Source: Bradyrhizobium sp. CCBAU 53421
GTDB lineage: Bacteria; Pseudomonadota; Alphaproteobacteria; Rhizobiales; Xanthobacteraceae
NCBI RefSeq assembly: GCF_015291625.1
Contig: NZ_CP030047.1
Span: forward strand, 5,022,001-5,086,000
Length of the DNA stretch: 64,000 nt
Reading direction: 5' to 3'
A program made the translations under genes and the position numbers. Each line of letters starts with the position of its first letter. Positions within the stretch are counted from its first letter, which is position 1. The notes beneath the pieces were generated by a model that worked only from the letters and a program-made list of their open reading frames with translations, made no database searches and was not told where the DNA came from. Positions 7,784-21,610 of this stretch are shown one piece after another.

Positions 7784-8227
7784 ATGGCCAAGAGAGTGAG
7801 CCACAGGGACTCGATGTGCGGCGTGGCCCGCCCGCTGGATGCGATCGGCGATTGGTGGTCGCTGTTGATCGTCCGCGATGCATTCGACGGAAAGCGCCGG
7901 TTCGGCGAATTTCAGAAGAGCCTCGGGCTTGCCAAGAACATCCTCTCCGCACGGCTCCGCAATCTGTTGGCGCATGGAATCATGGAGGCCGTGCCGGCAG
8001 CGGACGGCAGCCCGTATCAGGATTATGTGCTGACCGAAAAGGGACGCGGGCTCTTCCCGCTTCTCGTCGCGCTCCGGCAGTGGGGCGAGGATTTCTTCTT
8101 CGCGCCCGACGAGTCGCATGTGCTGCTGGTCGATCGAAAGAATGGACTGCCGGTGCGCCGGCTCGAGCTGAGAGCGCAGGACGGACGCGTCGTTGGTGCA
8201 GAGGACACGATGGTGCGACTGCCGTAG
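7784..8227 (+). CDS. HxlR-family winged-helix transcriptional regulator
   Basis: A 147-residue regulator with the HxlR/MarR-like domain: a Cys near the N-terminus (DSMCGVARPLDAIGDWWSLL), then FGEFQKSLGLAKNILSARLRNLLAHGI as the DNA-binding helices, and YVLTEKGRGLFPLLVALRQWG. The Cys just before helix 1 is where thiol- or aldehyde-sensing HxlR members such as HypR carry their redox residue, so Cys sensing is possible. The start at 7784 gives the family-typical MAKR beginning. Divergent from the dehalogenase-like hydrolase and probably its repressor or activator. Confidence 0.85.
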   Translation: MAKRVSHRDSMCGVARPLDAIGDWWSLLIVRDAFDGKRRFGEFQKSLGLAKNILSARLRNLLAHGIMEAVPAADGSPYQDYVLTEKGRGLFPLLVALRQWGEDFFFAPDESHVLLVDRKNGLPVRRLELRAQDGRVVGAEDTMVRLP

Positions 8228-8339
8228 GCTTTGCGTGAGAGCGGCAGCGCGTGAAACGCGCGTGCGCCGCGCCGGACCTCTGCCAGCAACCGGATGTTAA
8301 CCGCCCTTGCCGCAGCATCCGCGCGTGGAGGTTCGAGCA

Positions 8340-8507
8340 ATGCAGACATTCCGGATTTCGTTGAGCGATGGGGAGCGGAAATTCCACACGGCGATTCAGG
8401 CGCCGGATCCCGCGTCCGCGCGCATCAAAGCCGCCTACTTCTTCGATATATCGAAGTGGCGAATCCTGAGTGTGTCGTTGAGCGGAGCCAGCGCCGCGGC
8501 GGCGTAG
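8340..8507 (+). CDS. Hypothetical 55-residue protein
   Basis: A frame of 55 codons starting at 8340 with GGAGG at 8327-8331: MQTFRISLSDGERKFHTAIQ, a middle of alternating polar and hydrophobic residues, then an Ala/Ser-rich tail. I do not recognise a family. The last part overlaps, on the opposite strand, the end of the truncated kinase remnant, so its C-terminus may be a product of the same deletion. Coding status is moderate. Confidence 0.4.
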   Translation: MQTFRISLSDGERKFHTAIQAPDPASARIKAAYFFDISKWRILSVSLSGASAAAA

Positions 8508-8761
8508 TCGCTGCGCGCCCTACGCCATCCGGTCGAGCTCTCGAGCAGGAGCGCCACGCCGCCACGGGCAAGGACCCGCGCCGCACCGTGGCCATCCCAC
8601 CATTCCATCACGATGGCGCTGAGGCGTTCGTCTGGCTCGTGCGAGAGCTTGAGCATGGCAGGCTCGCCGTGCCGCCGCACCGGCAGCAACCGTGCGGCGT
8701 GCGTCACGATCGGATCGCCGTCGGGGACAAGGCTCCAGGCCGAGAGATAGGGTTCGAACAT
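8435..8761 (-). pseudogene. Truncated streptomycin 6-kinase-like (APH(6)) remnant
   Basis: From the ATG at 8761 the frame reads like the N-terminal lobe of the APH(6)/streptomycin phosphotransferase family: FEPYLSAWSLVPDGDPIVTH, an MLKLS lysine strand, and a WWDGHGAARVL...VALLLE stretch. Family members are about 270-300 residues; here homology stops near 8521 and the frame ends at 8435 after about 108 residues. The whole C-terminal lobe with the catalytic HGDLHxxN-type motif is absent. It therefore cannot phosphorylate an aminoglycoside and is best read as a deletion remnant. Expression is not excluded, since the reading frame itself has no internal stop. Confidence 0.65.
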
Positions 8762-8961
8762 CTGGCGGGCTGATGGGGTGATGAAGGGAAGTCCCCATCG
8801 TTCTAAGCATTGCCTGCGCGCGCTGCCACGCTGGTTCCCTGCGGCGCATCGAGGCAGGGCCGCGTCAACCGGTTCCCGGCCGCCCTGCCCATGTTGACTA
8901 ATGACAGCCCCCACCCATCTCGCGCTAGAATGCCGCAGCCGGTGTGACGGAGGATGTGGCG

Positions 8962-9219
8962 ATGCCGCGGAAGGGAATTACCGGACACGACGATTGGGTG
9001 GTCACGGAAGCTCTGGCCACCGCGCTGGTCGCGCTCGAACAATTGCCGTCGAAGCATCAGCCGCGCGCGCATATGGAGGATGTCCGTAAAATCCTGACCG
9101 CGAGATGTGAGGCCGGCGCCGTCACGCTGCATCTGGCGCAGGCCAAGTGCCGGTTGTTTCCGGATACCGATCCCCTGACCATCTACGAGGAATACGGCCT
9201 CAAGGATGGACTCGGCTAG
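8962..9219 (+). CDS. Conserved-looking hypothetical protein, 85 residues
   Basis: An 85-residue soluble protein starting at an ATG eight bases after GGAGGA. It is mostly helical: WVVTEALATALVALEQLP, HMEDVRKILTARC, then a Cys-containing segment and an acidic TIYEEYGLKDGLG end. No domain recognised. A GTG at 8944 is an alternative start but would lie on the ribosome site. It is convergent with the sorbosone-dehydrogenase-like gene, 22 bp apart. Confidence 0.55.
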   Translation: MPRKGITGHDDWVVTEALATALVALEQLPSKHQPRAHMEDVRKILTARCEAGAVTLHLAQAKCRLFPDTDPLTIYEEYGLKDGLG

Positions 9220-9241
9220 CGCGGACGGGTACCCCGCAACG

Positions 9242-10585
9242 CTACTCGTGGCTGACGCGCCAGATTGTGCCGTTGCCGTCTTCCGAGACCAGCAGTGCGC
9301 CGTCGCGCGCCATGGTGACCCCCACCGGACGACCCCAGACCTCATTGTCGGCGATGACGAAGCCGGTGACGAAATCCTCATATTCGCCGGTCGGCGCGCC
9401 ACCCTTCAGCCGGATGCGGATGATCTTGTAGCCGGTGCGCTTCGACCGATTCCACGAACCGTGTTCGGCCGCAAACGCATCGCCGCGATATTCGGGCGGA
9501 AAACTGCTGCCGGTGTAGAAGGTGAGGCCGAGTGAAGCCGAGTGCGCCTGCAACAGCACGTCGGGAATCGTCACCTTGTCCTTGAGGTCGGGCCGCGCGC
9601 CGGCATGCGCGGGGTCTTCGTTGGCGCCGATATAGTACCAGGGCCAGCCGTAGAACGCGCCCTCGCGGATGCGCGTCACATAGTCGGGCACCAAATTGTC
9701 GCCGCGGCCATCGCGCTCGTTGGTCGAACACCAAGGTTCGCCGCTGCCAGGCTGGATCGCAAGTCCGACGCAGTTGCGGATACCCGTCGCGAACAGTTTC
9801 TGGTTCTTGCCGTCGGGATCGAAGGCGAGCACGGCGGCGCGGTCGGTTTCCGATCCCCAGGCGGCGCCAAGTGCGTGGTCGCGACTCCAGGCCTCGATGC
9901 CCTCGGGAGGCCTACCCAGCCCCTCGCCCGCGTTGCCGGCGGAGCCGACCGACACCAGCATGCGTTTGTCGTCCGATGTGAACACGATGTCACGCGTCGA
10001 ATGGCCGTAGCCGTGCGGAAGATTTGCGACAATGGTCTCAGGCTTTCCCGACGCCTTGAGGTCGCCGCTGCGATAGGCGAAGCGCACGATGCTGTCGGTG
10101 TTGGCGACGTAGAGCCATTGCGGATTGTCGCCGTTCGGGAAGAACGCGATGCCGAACGGCCGGTTCAGTCCGGATGCATAGACCTCATTGGTCGCCGGCT
10201 TGGTGGCGCCGTCGGCGCTGCGGAGGACACGGATACGGCCGGGGCCGGTCTCCGCGACGAAGATGTCGCCATTGGGCGCGGTCCGGATGATCCGCGGCCC
10301 GCTCAGCCCGCTTGCAAACAGCTCGATCTTGAATCCCGCCGGCACCTGCGGCACCACGGAGGCAGGTCGTTGCACGACGCGCGACGAATTGCTGCTCGAG
10401 GCCGTTGCGCCAGGCTTGGGCAAATCCTGCGGCCTGATCAGACGCACCATGCCCGGCCTGTCGCGCTGCCAGTCGCCGAAGGCTTCCGCGCCTTTCAGCA
10501 CGGGTTCAGCGCCCGCCCGCGCGATGCTGATCGCTGCGAGGGTGACGACCGACACACTCAAGCCGATAAGTCTTGACCTTCGCAT
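9242..10585 (-). CDS. Secreted PQQ-dependent sugar (sorbosone-type) dehydrogenase family protein
   Basis: A 447-residue exported protein with a six-bladed propeller of the soluble glucose/L-sorbosone dehydrogenase family, which oxidises sugars or aldehydes in the periplasm using PQQ. After a signal peptide (about residues 1-27) come repeated propeller strands such as VPAGFKIELFASGLSGPR, GDIFVAETGPGRIRVLR, ASGLNRPFGIAFFP, LPHGYGHSTRDIVF, LFATGIRNCVGLA, FYGWPWYYIG and FAAEHGSWNRS. The basic pair RSKR and the His residues would contact PQQ and calcium. The start 10585 has AGGAG upstream; the longer frame from 10624 lacks this. No PQQ-biosynthesis genes are in the window. Confidence 0.8.
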   Translation of the reverse strand: MRRSRLIGLSVSVVTLAAISIARAGAEPVLKGAEAFGDWQRDRPGMVRLIRPQDLPKPGATASSSNSSRVVQRPASVVPQVPAGFKIELFASGLSGPRIIRTAPNGDIFVAETGPGRIRVLRSADGATKPATNEVYASGLNRPFGIAFFPNGDNPQWLYVANTDSIVRFAYRSGDLKASGKPETIVANLPHGYGHSTRDIVFTSDDKRMLVSVGSAGNAGEGLGRPPEGIEAWSRDHALGAAWGSETDRAAVLAFDPDGKNQKLFATGIRNCVGLAIQPGSGEPWCSTNERDGRGDNLVPDYVTRIREGAFYGWPWYYIGANEDPAHAGARPDLKDKVTIPDVLLQAHSASLGLTFYTGSSFPPEYRGDAFAAEHGSWNRSKRTGYKIIRIRLKGGAPTGEYEDFVTGFVIADNEVWGRPVGVTMARDGALLVSEDGNGTIWRVSHE

Positions 10586-10677
10586 CTGCTCCTCGCCTGA
10601 CCTGCGTTCGATCACGCGATTCATAGCGTGGTTCGACCGCGACCTGCATTCACAATGTCGTCTCGTCTAATATCCCC

Positions 10678-12291
10678 CTAATGCCCCTTCGGTGGCGCCG
10701 TCAGATCGACCGGCTTGATGATCAGCGCGAGCGGGATCATCACGAGGCCGACGAGCGAGAGCAACCAGAACACGTCGATATAGGCGAGAAGATCGACCTG
10801 TTGCTGCAGGGTCTGGCCAACCCAGGCGATCGCCTGCGCCGCGGCATCCGATGCATTCGACCCCTGCGACTGGAAGTAGCGCGTCATCGTATCGATAGTC
10901 TGCTGATACCCGAGATCGGAAGGCGCTGCGTGTTCGATGAGCCGGCTCTGGTGGAATTGCTGGCGTTGCGCCAGCGCGGTCTGGGCCAGCGCGACGCCCA
11001 TCGACCCGCCGAGGTTGCGCGCCACGTTGATCAGTGCCGAGGCCTGGTTGGTCTTGTCCGGCGGTACGCCATCGTAGGACGCCGTCGTGACCGGCAGAAA
11101 CAGGAACGGAAGCCCCGCGGAGAGGAAGATGCGCGCCAGCGCGGCGTAGCCATAGGTGATGTCGCCGTTCAGTCCCGTCAGATGCCACATCGAAAACGCA
11201 ACGATGCAGCCGCCGAGCGCAATCAGGTATTTCGGCTGGACGCGACTGACGAGGTTGCCGACCACCGGCATCAAGATCAGCGTGACGATGCCGCCCGGCG
11301 ACAGCGCGAGGCCGGCCAGCAGCGCGGTATAGTTCAGCTCGGTCTGCAGCAGCTGGGGCAGGATCTGCGTCGACGAGATCAGGACCGCGCCGGTGCACAG
11401 CATGACCAGGAAGCACGATCCGAACTGGCGCCGTCCCAGCAGGCGAAGGTCGACGATCGGGTCCTCACGCGTCAGCTCCCAGGGGATCAGTGCGATCAGG
11501 CAGACCGCCGAAGCCAGCGCGAAGCCGACGATCAGGTCGGACCCGAACCAGTCCTTGCGCTGGCCTTCGTCGAGCACGAATTCGAGCGAGCCGAGCCCGA
11601 TCGCGACCAGCACAAAGCCGATATAGTCGACGCGCAGCCCCTTCTTGAGCAGCTCCTTGCGCTCTTCCTCGGCGCCGGACGGCTCCTTGACCAACGTCCC
11701 GACCAGGAACAGCGAGATCAGCCCCATCGGCACGTTGATCAGGAAGATCCAGTGCCAGGTATAGGTGTCGGTGATCCAGCCGCCGAGCGTCGGCCCGATC
11801 ACGGGGGCAACCACCACGGCGACGCCGTAGATCGCGAAAGCCTGGCCACGCTTGGCCGGCGGAAAGGAGTCGGCGAGGATCGCCTGCTCGCTGGTCGCCA
11901 TCCCGCCGCCGCCAAGGCCCTGAATGATCCGGAACAGGACCAGCGCCTCCAGGCTCCAGGCAAAGCCGCACAACAGCGAGGCGAATGCGAACGTAGCGAC
12001 GCAGATCATGTAGAAGCGTTTGCGGCCGATCACGGTCGACAGCCAGCCCGAGATCGCCAGCACGATGGCATTGGCGACGAGATAGCTGGTGATGATCCAA
12101 GTGCTCTCGTCGATACCGACGGCCAGCCCGCCCGCGATATGGCGTAGCGCCACGTTGGCGATCGTGGTGTCGAGCACTTCCATGAACGTCGCGATCGAGA
12201 CGACGAAGGCAATCAGATAGGGATTGTGCCCGCCGGCGGCCGACCGCTCCGGCGACCACGATGCGCCGCCGCCGGCCGCGACGTCGCTCAT
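10678..12291 (-). CDS. emrB: DHA2-family MFS multidrug exporter, EmrB type
   Basis: A 537-residue, 14-span major facilitator of the drug:H+ antiporter-2 family. Recognisable parts: an N-terminal segment with the start of span 1 and FMEVLDTTIANVALRHIAGG; antiporter motif C (GVAVVVAPVIGPTLGGW) in span 5; and the DKTNQASALINVARNLGGSMG segment late in the protein. It forms a tripartite pump with the membrane-fusion protein encoded immediately upstream, whose stop overlaps this start by 4 bp (translational coupling). An outer-membrane TolC partner is not in the window. Confidence 0.92.
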   Translation of the reverse strand: MSDVAAGGGASWSPERSAAGGHNPYLIAFVVSIATFMEVLDTTIANVALRHIAGGLAVGIDESTWIITSYLVANAIVLAISGWLSTVIGRKRFYMICVATFAFASLLCGFAWSLEALVLFRIIQGLGGGGMATSEQAILADSFPPAKRGQAFAIYGVAVVVAPVIGPTLGGWITDTYTWHWIFLINVPMGLISLFLVGTLVKEPSGAEEERKELLKKGLRVDYIGFVLVAIGLGSLEFVLDEGQRKDWFGSDLIVGFALASAVCLIALIPWELTREDPIVDLRLLGRRQFGSCFLVMLCTGAVLISSTQILPQLLQTELNYTALLAGLALSPGGIVTLILMPVVGNLVSRVQPKYLIALGGCIVAFSMWHLTGLNGDITYGYAALARIFLSAGLPFLFLPVTTASYDGVPPDKTNQASALINVARNLGGSMGVALAQTALAQRQQFHQSRLIEHAAPSDLGYQQTIDTMTRYFQSQGSNASDAAAQAIAWVGQTLQQQVDLLAYIDVFWLLSLVGLVMIPLALIIKPVDLTAPPKGH

Positions 12292-13448
12292 CGCACTTTG
12301 GTCCAGGGCACGACCGACATGCCCGGCCCTACCGGCACATCCGCCGGCCAGTTGTCGACCACGATCTTCACGGGAACACGCTGCACGACCTTGACGAAAT
12401 TGCCGGTCGCGTTCTCCGCCGGCAGCAGGCTGAACGCGGTGCCTGAGCCTGGCTGAACCGAAGCCACGTGGCCGGCGAGCTTGCGCCCCGGATAGGCATC
12501 GATCCTGATGTCAACTGGCTGGCCCGGACGCATGTCGGTCAGCTGCGTTTCCTTGTAATTGGCGTTGATCCAGATCTCGTCGGGAACAAACATCATGACG
12601 CTCTGCGCCGGCGCCACAAAGGTGCCGACCGCGCCGCTCAGTTTGACGACGCGTCCGGACTGCGCCGCGACGATGCGGGTATATTGCAGGTTCAGATTGG
12701 CCTGATCGAGCTGCGTCTGCGCCTGCTCCAGCGATGCCTTGCTGCTCTTGAGCTGAGCCTCGAGCGTCTTGACGCCGAGTTCGGCTGCGGTGACCGCCGT
12801 TCTGGTCCGACTGACGTTGGCCTGCTGGGCGTCGAGATCCGAGCGCGTCTGCTGCTGCCGCTGCACCGTGCCAGCGCCCTTCTCGACGAGGTCCTGGGCT
12901 CGCGCGGCCTCCTCCTGCGCGAACTTCAACTGCGCTTCGGCCTGCTGCTGCTGCGCCTTGGCTTGCTTGATCTGCTCCTGCTGACTGTCGATCTGCGCCT
13001 GGACATTGGCGATATTGGCCTCGGCGATCGCGACCTGCGCGCCGGCCTGATCGACCGCGATCTTGTAGTCGCGCTCGTCGATCCTCGCGAGGAGATCGCC
13101 GGCATTGACGTGCTGGTTGTCGGTGACGGGGACCTCGACGACATAGCCGCCGACCTTCGACGCCACGGCGAAGCTGCGCGCCGCGATGAACGCATCGTCG
13201 GTCGATTCATAGTGGCGGACATTGAGCCAGTAGGCCACGCCGCCGACGAGCGCGATCAGGAGCAGACAGGCGCCGGCCGCCGCAAGCATCCAGTGCTCGC
13301 GCAGCCGGTCGCGCATCGACGGCTTGCGGTGGTCGGTGTCCTGCTGCGGCGAGGACGCATGGTCCGGCCGCGACTTTTGCTCGGGGGCTTGCCCAGGCTG
13401 CCGCGGTTCCTCCACGGACGGCCCGCGCTCTCGGGTTTGGGCATCCAC
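12288..13448 (-). CDS. emrA: HlyD-family membrane fusion protein, EmrA type
   Basis: A 386-residue periplasmic adaptor. After a charged cytoplasmic N-terminus there is one span (LAAAGACLLLIALVGGVAYW), then the EmrA signature YESTDDAFI, a lipoyl half-motif (VGGYVVEVPVTDNQHVNAGD), a long Gln/Ala-rich coiled coil (about residues 135-255), the second half-motif SGRVVKLSGAVGTFVAPAQ, and a beta-barrel with IRIDAYPGRKLAGHV. It links the EmrB pump to an outer-membrane channel. It precedes emrB with a 4-bp overlap. The start is at 13448; no regulator is adjacent. Confidence 0.92.
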   Translation of the reverse strand: MDAQTRERGPSVEEPRQPGQAPEQKSRPDHASSPQQDTDHRKPSMRDRLREHWMLAAAGACLLLIALVGGVAYWLNVRHYESTDDAFIAARSFAVASKVGGYVVEVPVTDNQHVNAGDLLARIDERDYKIAVDQAGAQVAIAEANIANVQAQIDSQQEQIKQAKAQQQQAEAQLKFAQEEAARAQDLVEKGAGTVQRQQQTRSDLDAQQANVSRTRTAVTAAELGVKTLEAQLKSSKASLEQAQTQLDQANLNLQYTRIVAAQSGRVVKLSGAVGTFVAPAQSVMMFVPDEIWINANYKETQLTDMRPGQPVDIRIDAYPGRKLAGHVASVQPGSGTAFSLLPAENATGNFVKVVQRVPVKIVVDNWPADVPVGPGMSVVPWTKVR

Positions 13449-13527
13449 GGCAGCACCTCAGGCTACGAACGGGAGCGATTGTCCCTCGACAACCGCAGCG
13501 TCCGCGGCTTGGTTCCTGGAGGACGTG

Positions 13528-15024
13528 CTACACGGCCCTGGAACTGACCATGGGCTTGCGCCCGGCTGCCGACAGATCGCGGTAAGCCGCTGTTTCGCCA
13601 ACCAGCGCCTTGAGCGGAACCGTGAGCCGGCAGATCAGGCCCTCGGCGCGCCAATCGAAGTCGGCCCGTCCGCCGAGCTGGGTCTCGATGCTGGCGATGA
13701 CGCTTCGTGTGCCGAAGCCTTTCTGCTTCGGTTTGGTCACCGGCGGCCCGCCGGTTTCCACGCAGGCCAGGATCAGCGCATCGTCGTGCACCTCCCAGGT
13801 GATCGCGAGCCGGCCTGACAGCACCGACAGGCTGCCGTATTTGGCGGAGTTGGTGACGAGCTCGTGCAGCGCCAGCGCCAGCGTCTGCGCCGTCGCGGGC
13901 TGCAACTGCACCTCTGCGCCGTCGATCTGGATCTGCCCGGCGTCGGAGTATGGCGCGATCTCCTCGGTGACCAGCCGCCGGATTTCGGCGCCCTGCCAGC
14001 TCGACAGCGACAGCACGGTGTGAACCCGCGCCAGCGCCGTGATGCGGCCCTCGACCGCCCGCACATAGGCGGTCACGTTCTGTGCGCGCGTCAGGCGCAC
14101 GATCGACTGCGCCAGCGCGAGCGCGTTCTTGGCCCGATGGTCGACCTCGCGGGTCAAGAGGCTTTGTCGTTCCTCGGCCTTCTTGCGATCGGTGATGTCG
14201 ACGGTGACGCCGCTCACCCGCACCACCCTGCCGTTCCTGTCACTGGTCGCAGCAGCCGTGCCGACGCACCAGCGTATCTCGCCGTCCGGCCGCACGACGC
14301 GGAATTCGGCCTCATAGGAGGTGTGGCCATTGCCGAAGCCGGTCCAGCCCTGCCGGAGCTGTTCGACGTCGTCGGGATGAAACAGCGCCTGGATATTGTC
14401 TGATGTCAGCGCGAAGGATTTCGGATCGACGCCGAAGATCTTGTATTGCCCCTCGTCCCACATCCAGTCGCCGTTGACCCAGTCCCAGTCCCACGAGCCC
14501 ATCTTTCCCGCGGCAATCGCCATGCTGCGGCGCGCCTCGCTCTCGACCAGCCGGGTGGTCGATTGCTCGAGCTCGGCGGTGCGCGCACGCACCCGGTCTT
14601 CGAGCTCGGCATTGAGGCGCTCGAGTTCCCGTGTCTTGCGGTAGAGCTCGGCGAACACGCGGATTTTTGCGCGCAGCACTTCCGGCACAACCGGCACCGG
14701 TACGTAATCGACCGCGCCCATCTCGTAGCCGCGCAGCCGGTCGATGTCGCTGACCTGGATCGCCGAGATGAAGATCATCGCGGTCTTCTGGAAGCGCGGA
14801 TGCTCGCGGATCATCGCCGCGAGTTCGAAGCCGTCGAGCTCGGGCATGCAGACGTCGACCAGGATGACCGCGACTTCGTTCTTGAGCAGGAACTCGAGCG
14901 CCTCGCGGCCCGACGACGCGGCGACCAGCGTCTCGCCGAGCTCCTTCAGGATGACCTCATAGGCCAGCAGCTTGGCCGGCTGATCGTCGACCAGAAGGAT
15001 GTTTACCTTTTCATGGTCCATCAT
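13528..15024 (-). CDS. Receiver-PAS-HWE histidine kinase
   Basis: A 498-residue cytoplasmic kinase. Domain order: receiver (about 7-123, phospho-acceptor Asp57 in VDVCMPELDG), coiled linker (130-165), PAS (170-282), and an HWE-type kinase with His296 in VDHRAKNALALAQSIVR and the diagnostic Trp-Glu in ITWEVHDDA, ending with the GFGTRSVI ATP-lid segment. In the receiver the Lys that normally precedes the cis-Pro is missing (YVPVPVVP), so phosphorylation signalling may be unusual. HWE kinases often feed the PhyR-EcfG general stress response in alphaproteobacteria. It lies 13 bp downstream of the HAMP-array kinase and is probably co-transcribed, making it a likely phosphotransfer partner. Confidence 0.88.
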   Translation of the reverse strand: MMDHEKVNILLVDDQPAKLLAYEVILKELGETLVAASSGREALEFLLKNEVAVILVDVCMPELDGFELAAMIREHPRFQKTAMIFISAIQVSDIDRLRGYEMGAVDYVPVPVVPEVLRAKIRVFAELYRKTRELERLNAELEDRVRARTAELEQSTTRLVESEARRSMAIAAGKMGSWDWDWVNGDWMWDEGQYKIFGVDPKSFALTSDNIQALFHPDDVEQLRQGWTGFGNGHTSYEAEFRVVRPDGEIRWCVGTAAATSDRNGRVVRVSGVTVDITDRKKAEERQSLLTREVDHRAKNALALAQSIVRLTRAQNVTAYVRAVEGRITALARVHTVLSLSSWQGAEIRRLVTEEIAPYSDAGQIQIDGAEVQLQPATAQTLALALHELVTNSAKYGSLSVLSGRLAITWEVHDDALILACVETGGPPVTKPKQKGFGTRSVIASIETQLGGRADFDWRAEGLICRLTVPLKALVGETAAYRDLSAAGRKPMVSSRAV

Positions 15025-15037
15025 GTTCGATCGCCGA

Positions 15038-21328
<6,291 letters not shown>

Positions 21329-21476
21329 GGAATTTCCCCTACGCGCTGGCCACGAATCCAGGACTCGGAAAAGCCAGTGTGACCATAAGAAGGACTGCCC
21401 TTGATCTATTCAAGCGGGAAAACGCCAAAACCACGATTTGTGACGCAAACCGAGGAGCTTAATCGCCACTGGAACC

Positions 21477-21504
21477 AAAAGTTCCAATGCGCATTGGAAC
21501 TTTT
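21477..21504. promoter_or_regulatory. 28-bp perfect palindrome between divergent kinases
   Basis: AAAAGTTCCAATGC followed by its exact reverse complement. It lies 148 bp upstream of the HAMP-array kinase start and 106 bp upstream of the PAS hybrid kinase start. A further TGGAAC at 21470 and TTGGAAC at 21563 repeat the half-site, giving four copies within about 100 bp. A perfect palindrome of this length in a divergent promoter suggests a dimeric regulator site; the protein is unknown. Confidence 0.6.
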
Positions 21505-21564
21505 TCCCGACTGACGTAAGCCGTTCGTATTGCTTGGTCGTCTCAGGCGTCCGTGACCCCTATT

Positions 21565-21589
21565 GGAACATTGGCCTCCGCGGAGCGTT
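21565..21589 (+). promoter_or_regulatory. Candidate EcfG (general stress sigma factor) promoter
   Basis: GGAAC (21565-21569), 16-bp spacer, CGTT (21586-21589): an exact match to the alphaproteobacterial EcfG consensus. It ends 21 bp before the ATG at 21611, giving a short leader, which also argues against the earlier in-frame ATG at 21563. By chance about one such match is expected in 64 kb on both strands, so the placement is what makes it credible. Confidence 0.55.
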
Positions 21590-21610
21590 CCGGCGTTGGC
21601 AGGATTTGCG

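Noticed and set aside
21496..21525. GGAAC at 21496 with CGTT at 21522 as another EcfG promoter
   Set aside because: The spacer is 21 bp, too long for the 16-17 bp EcfG spacing.
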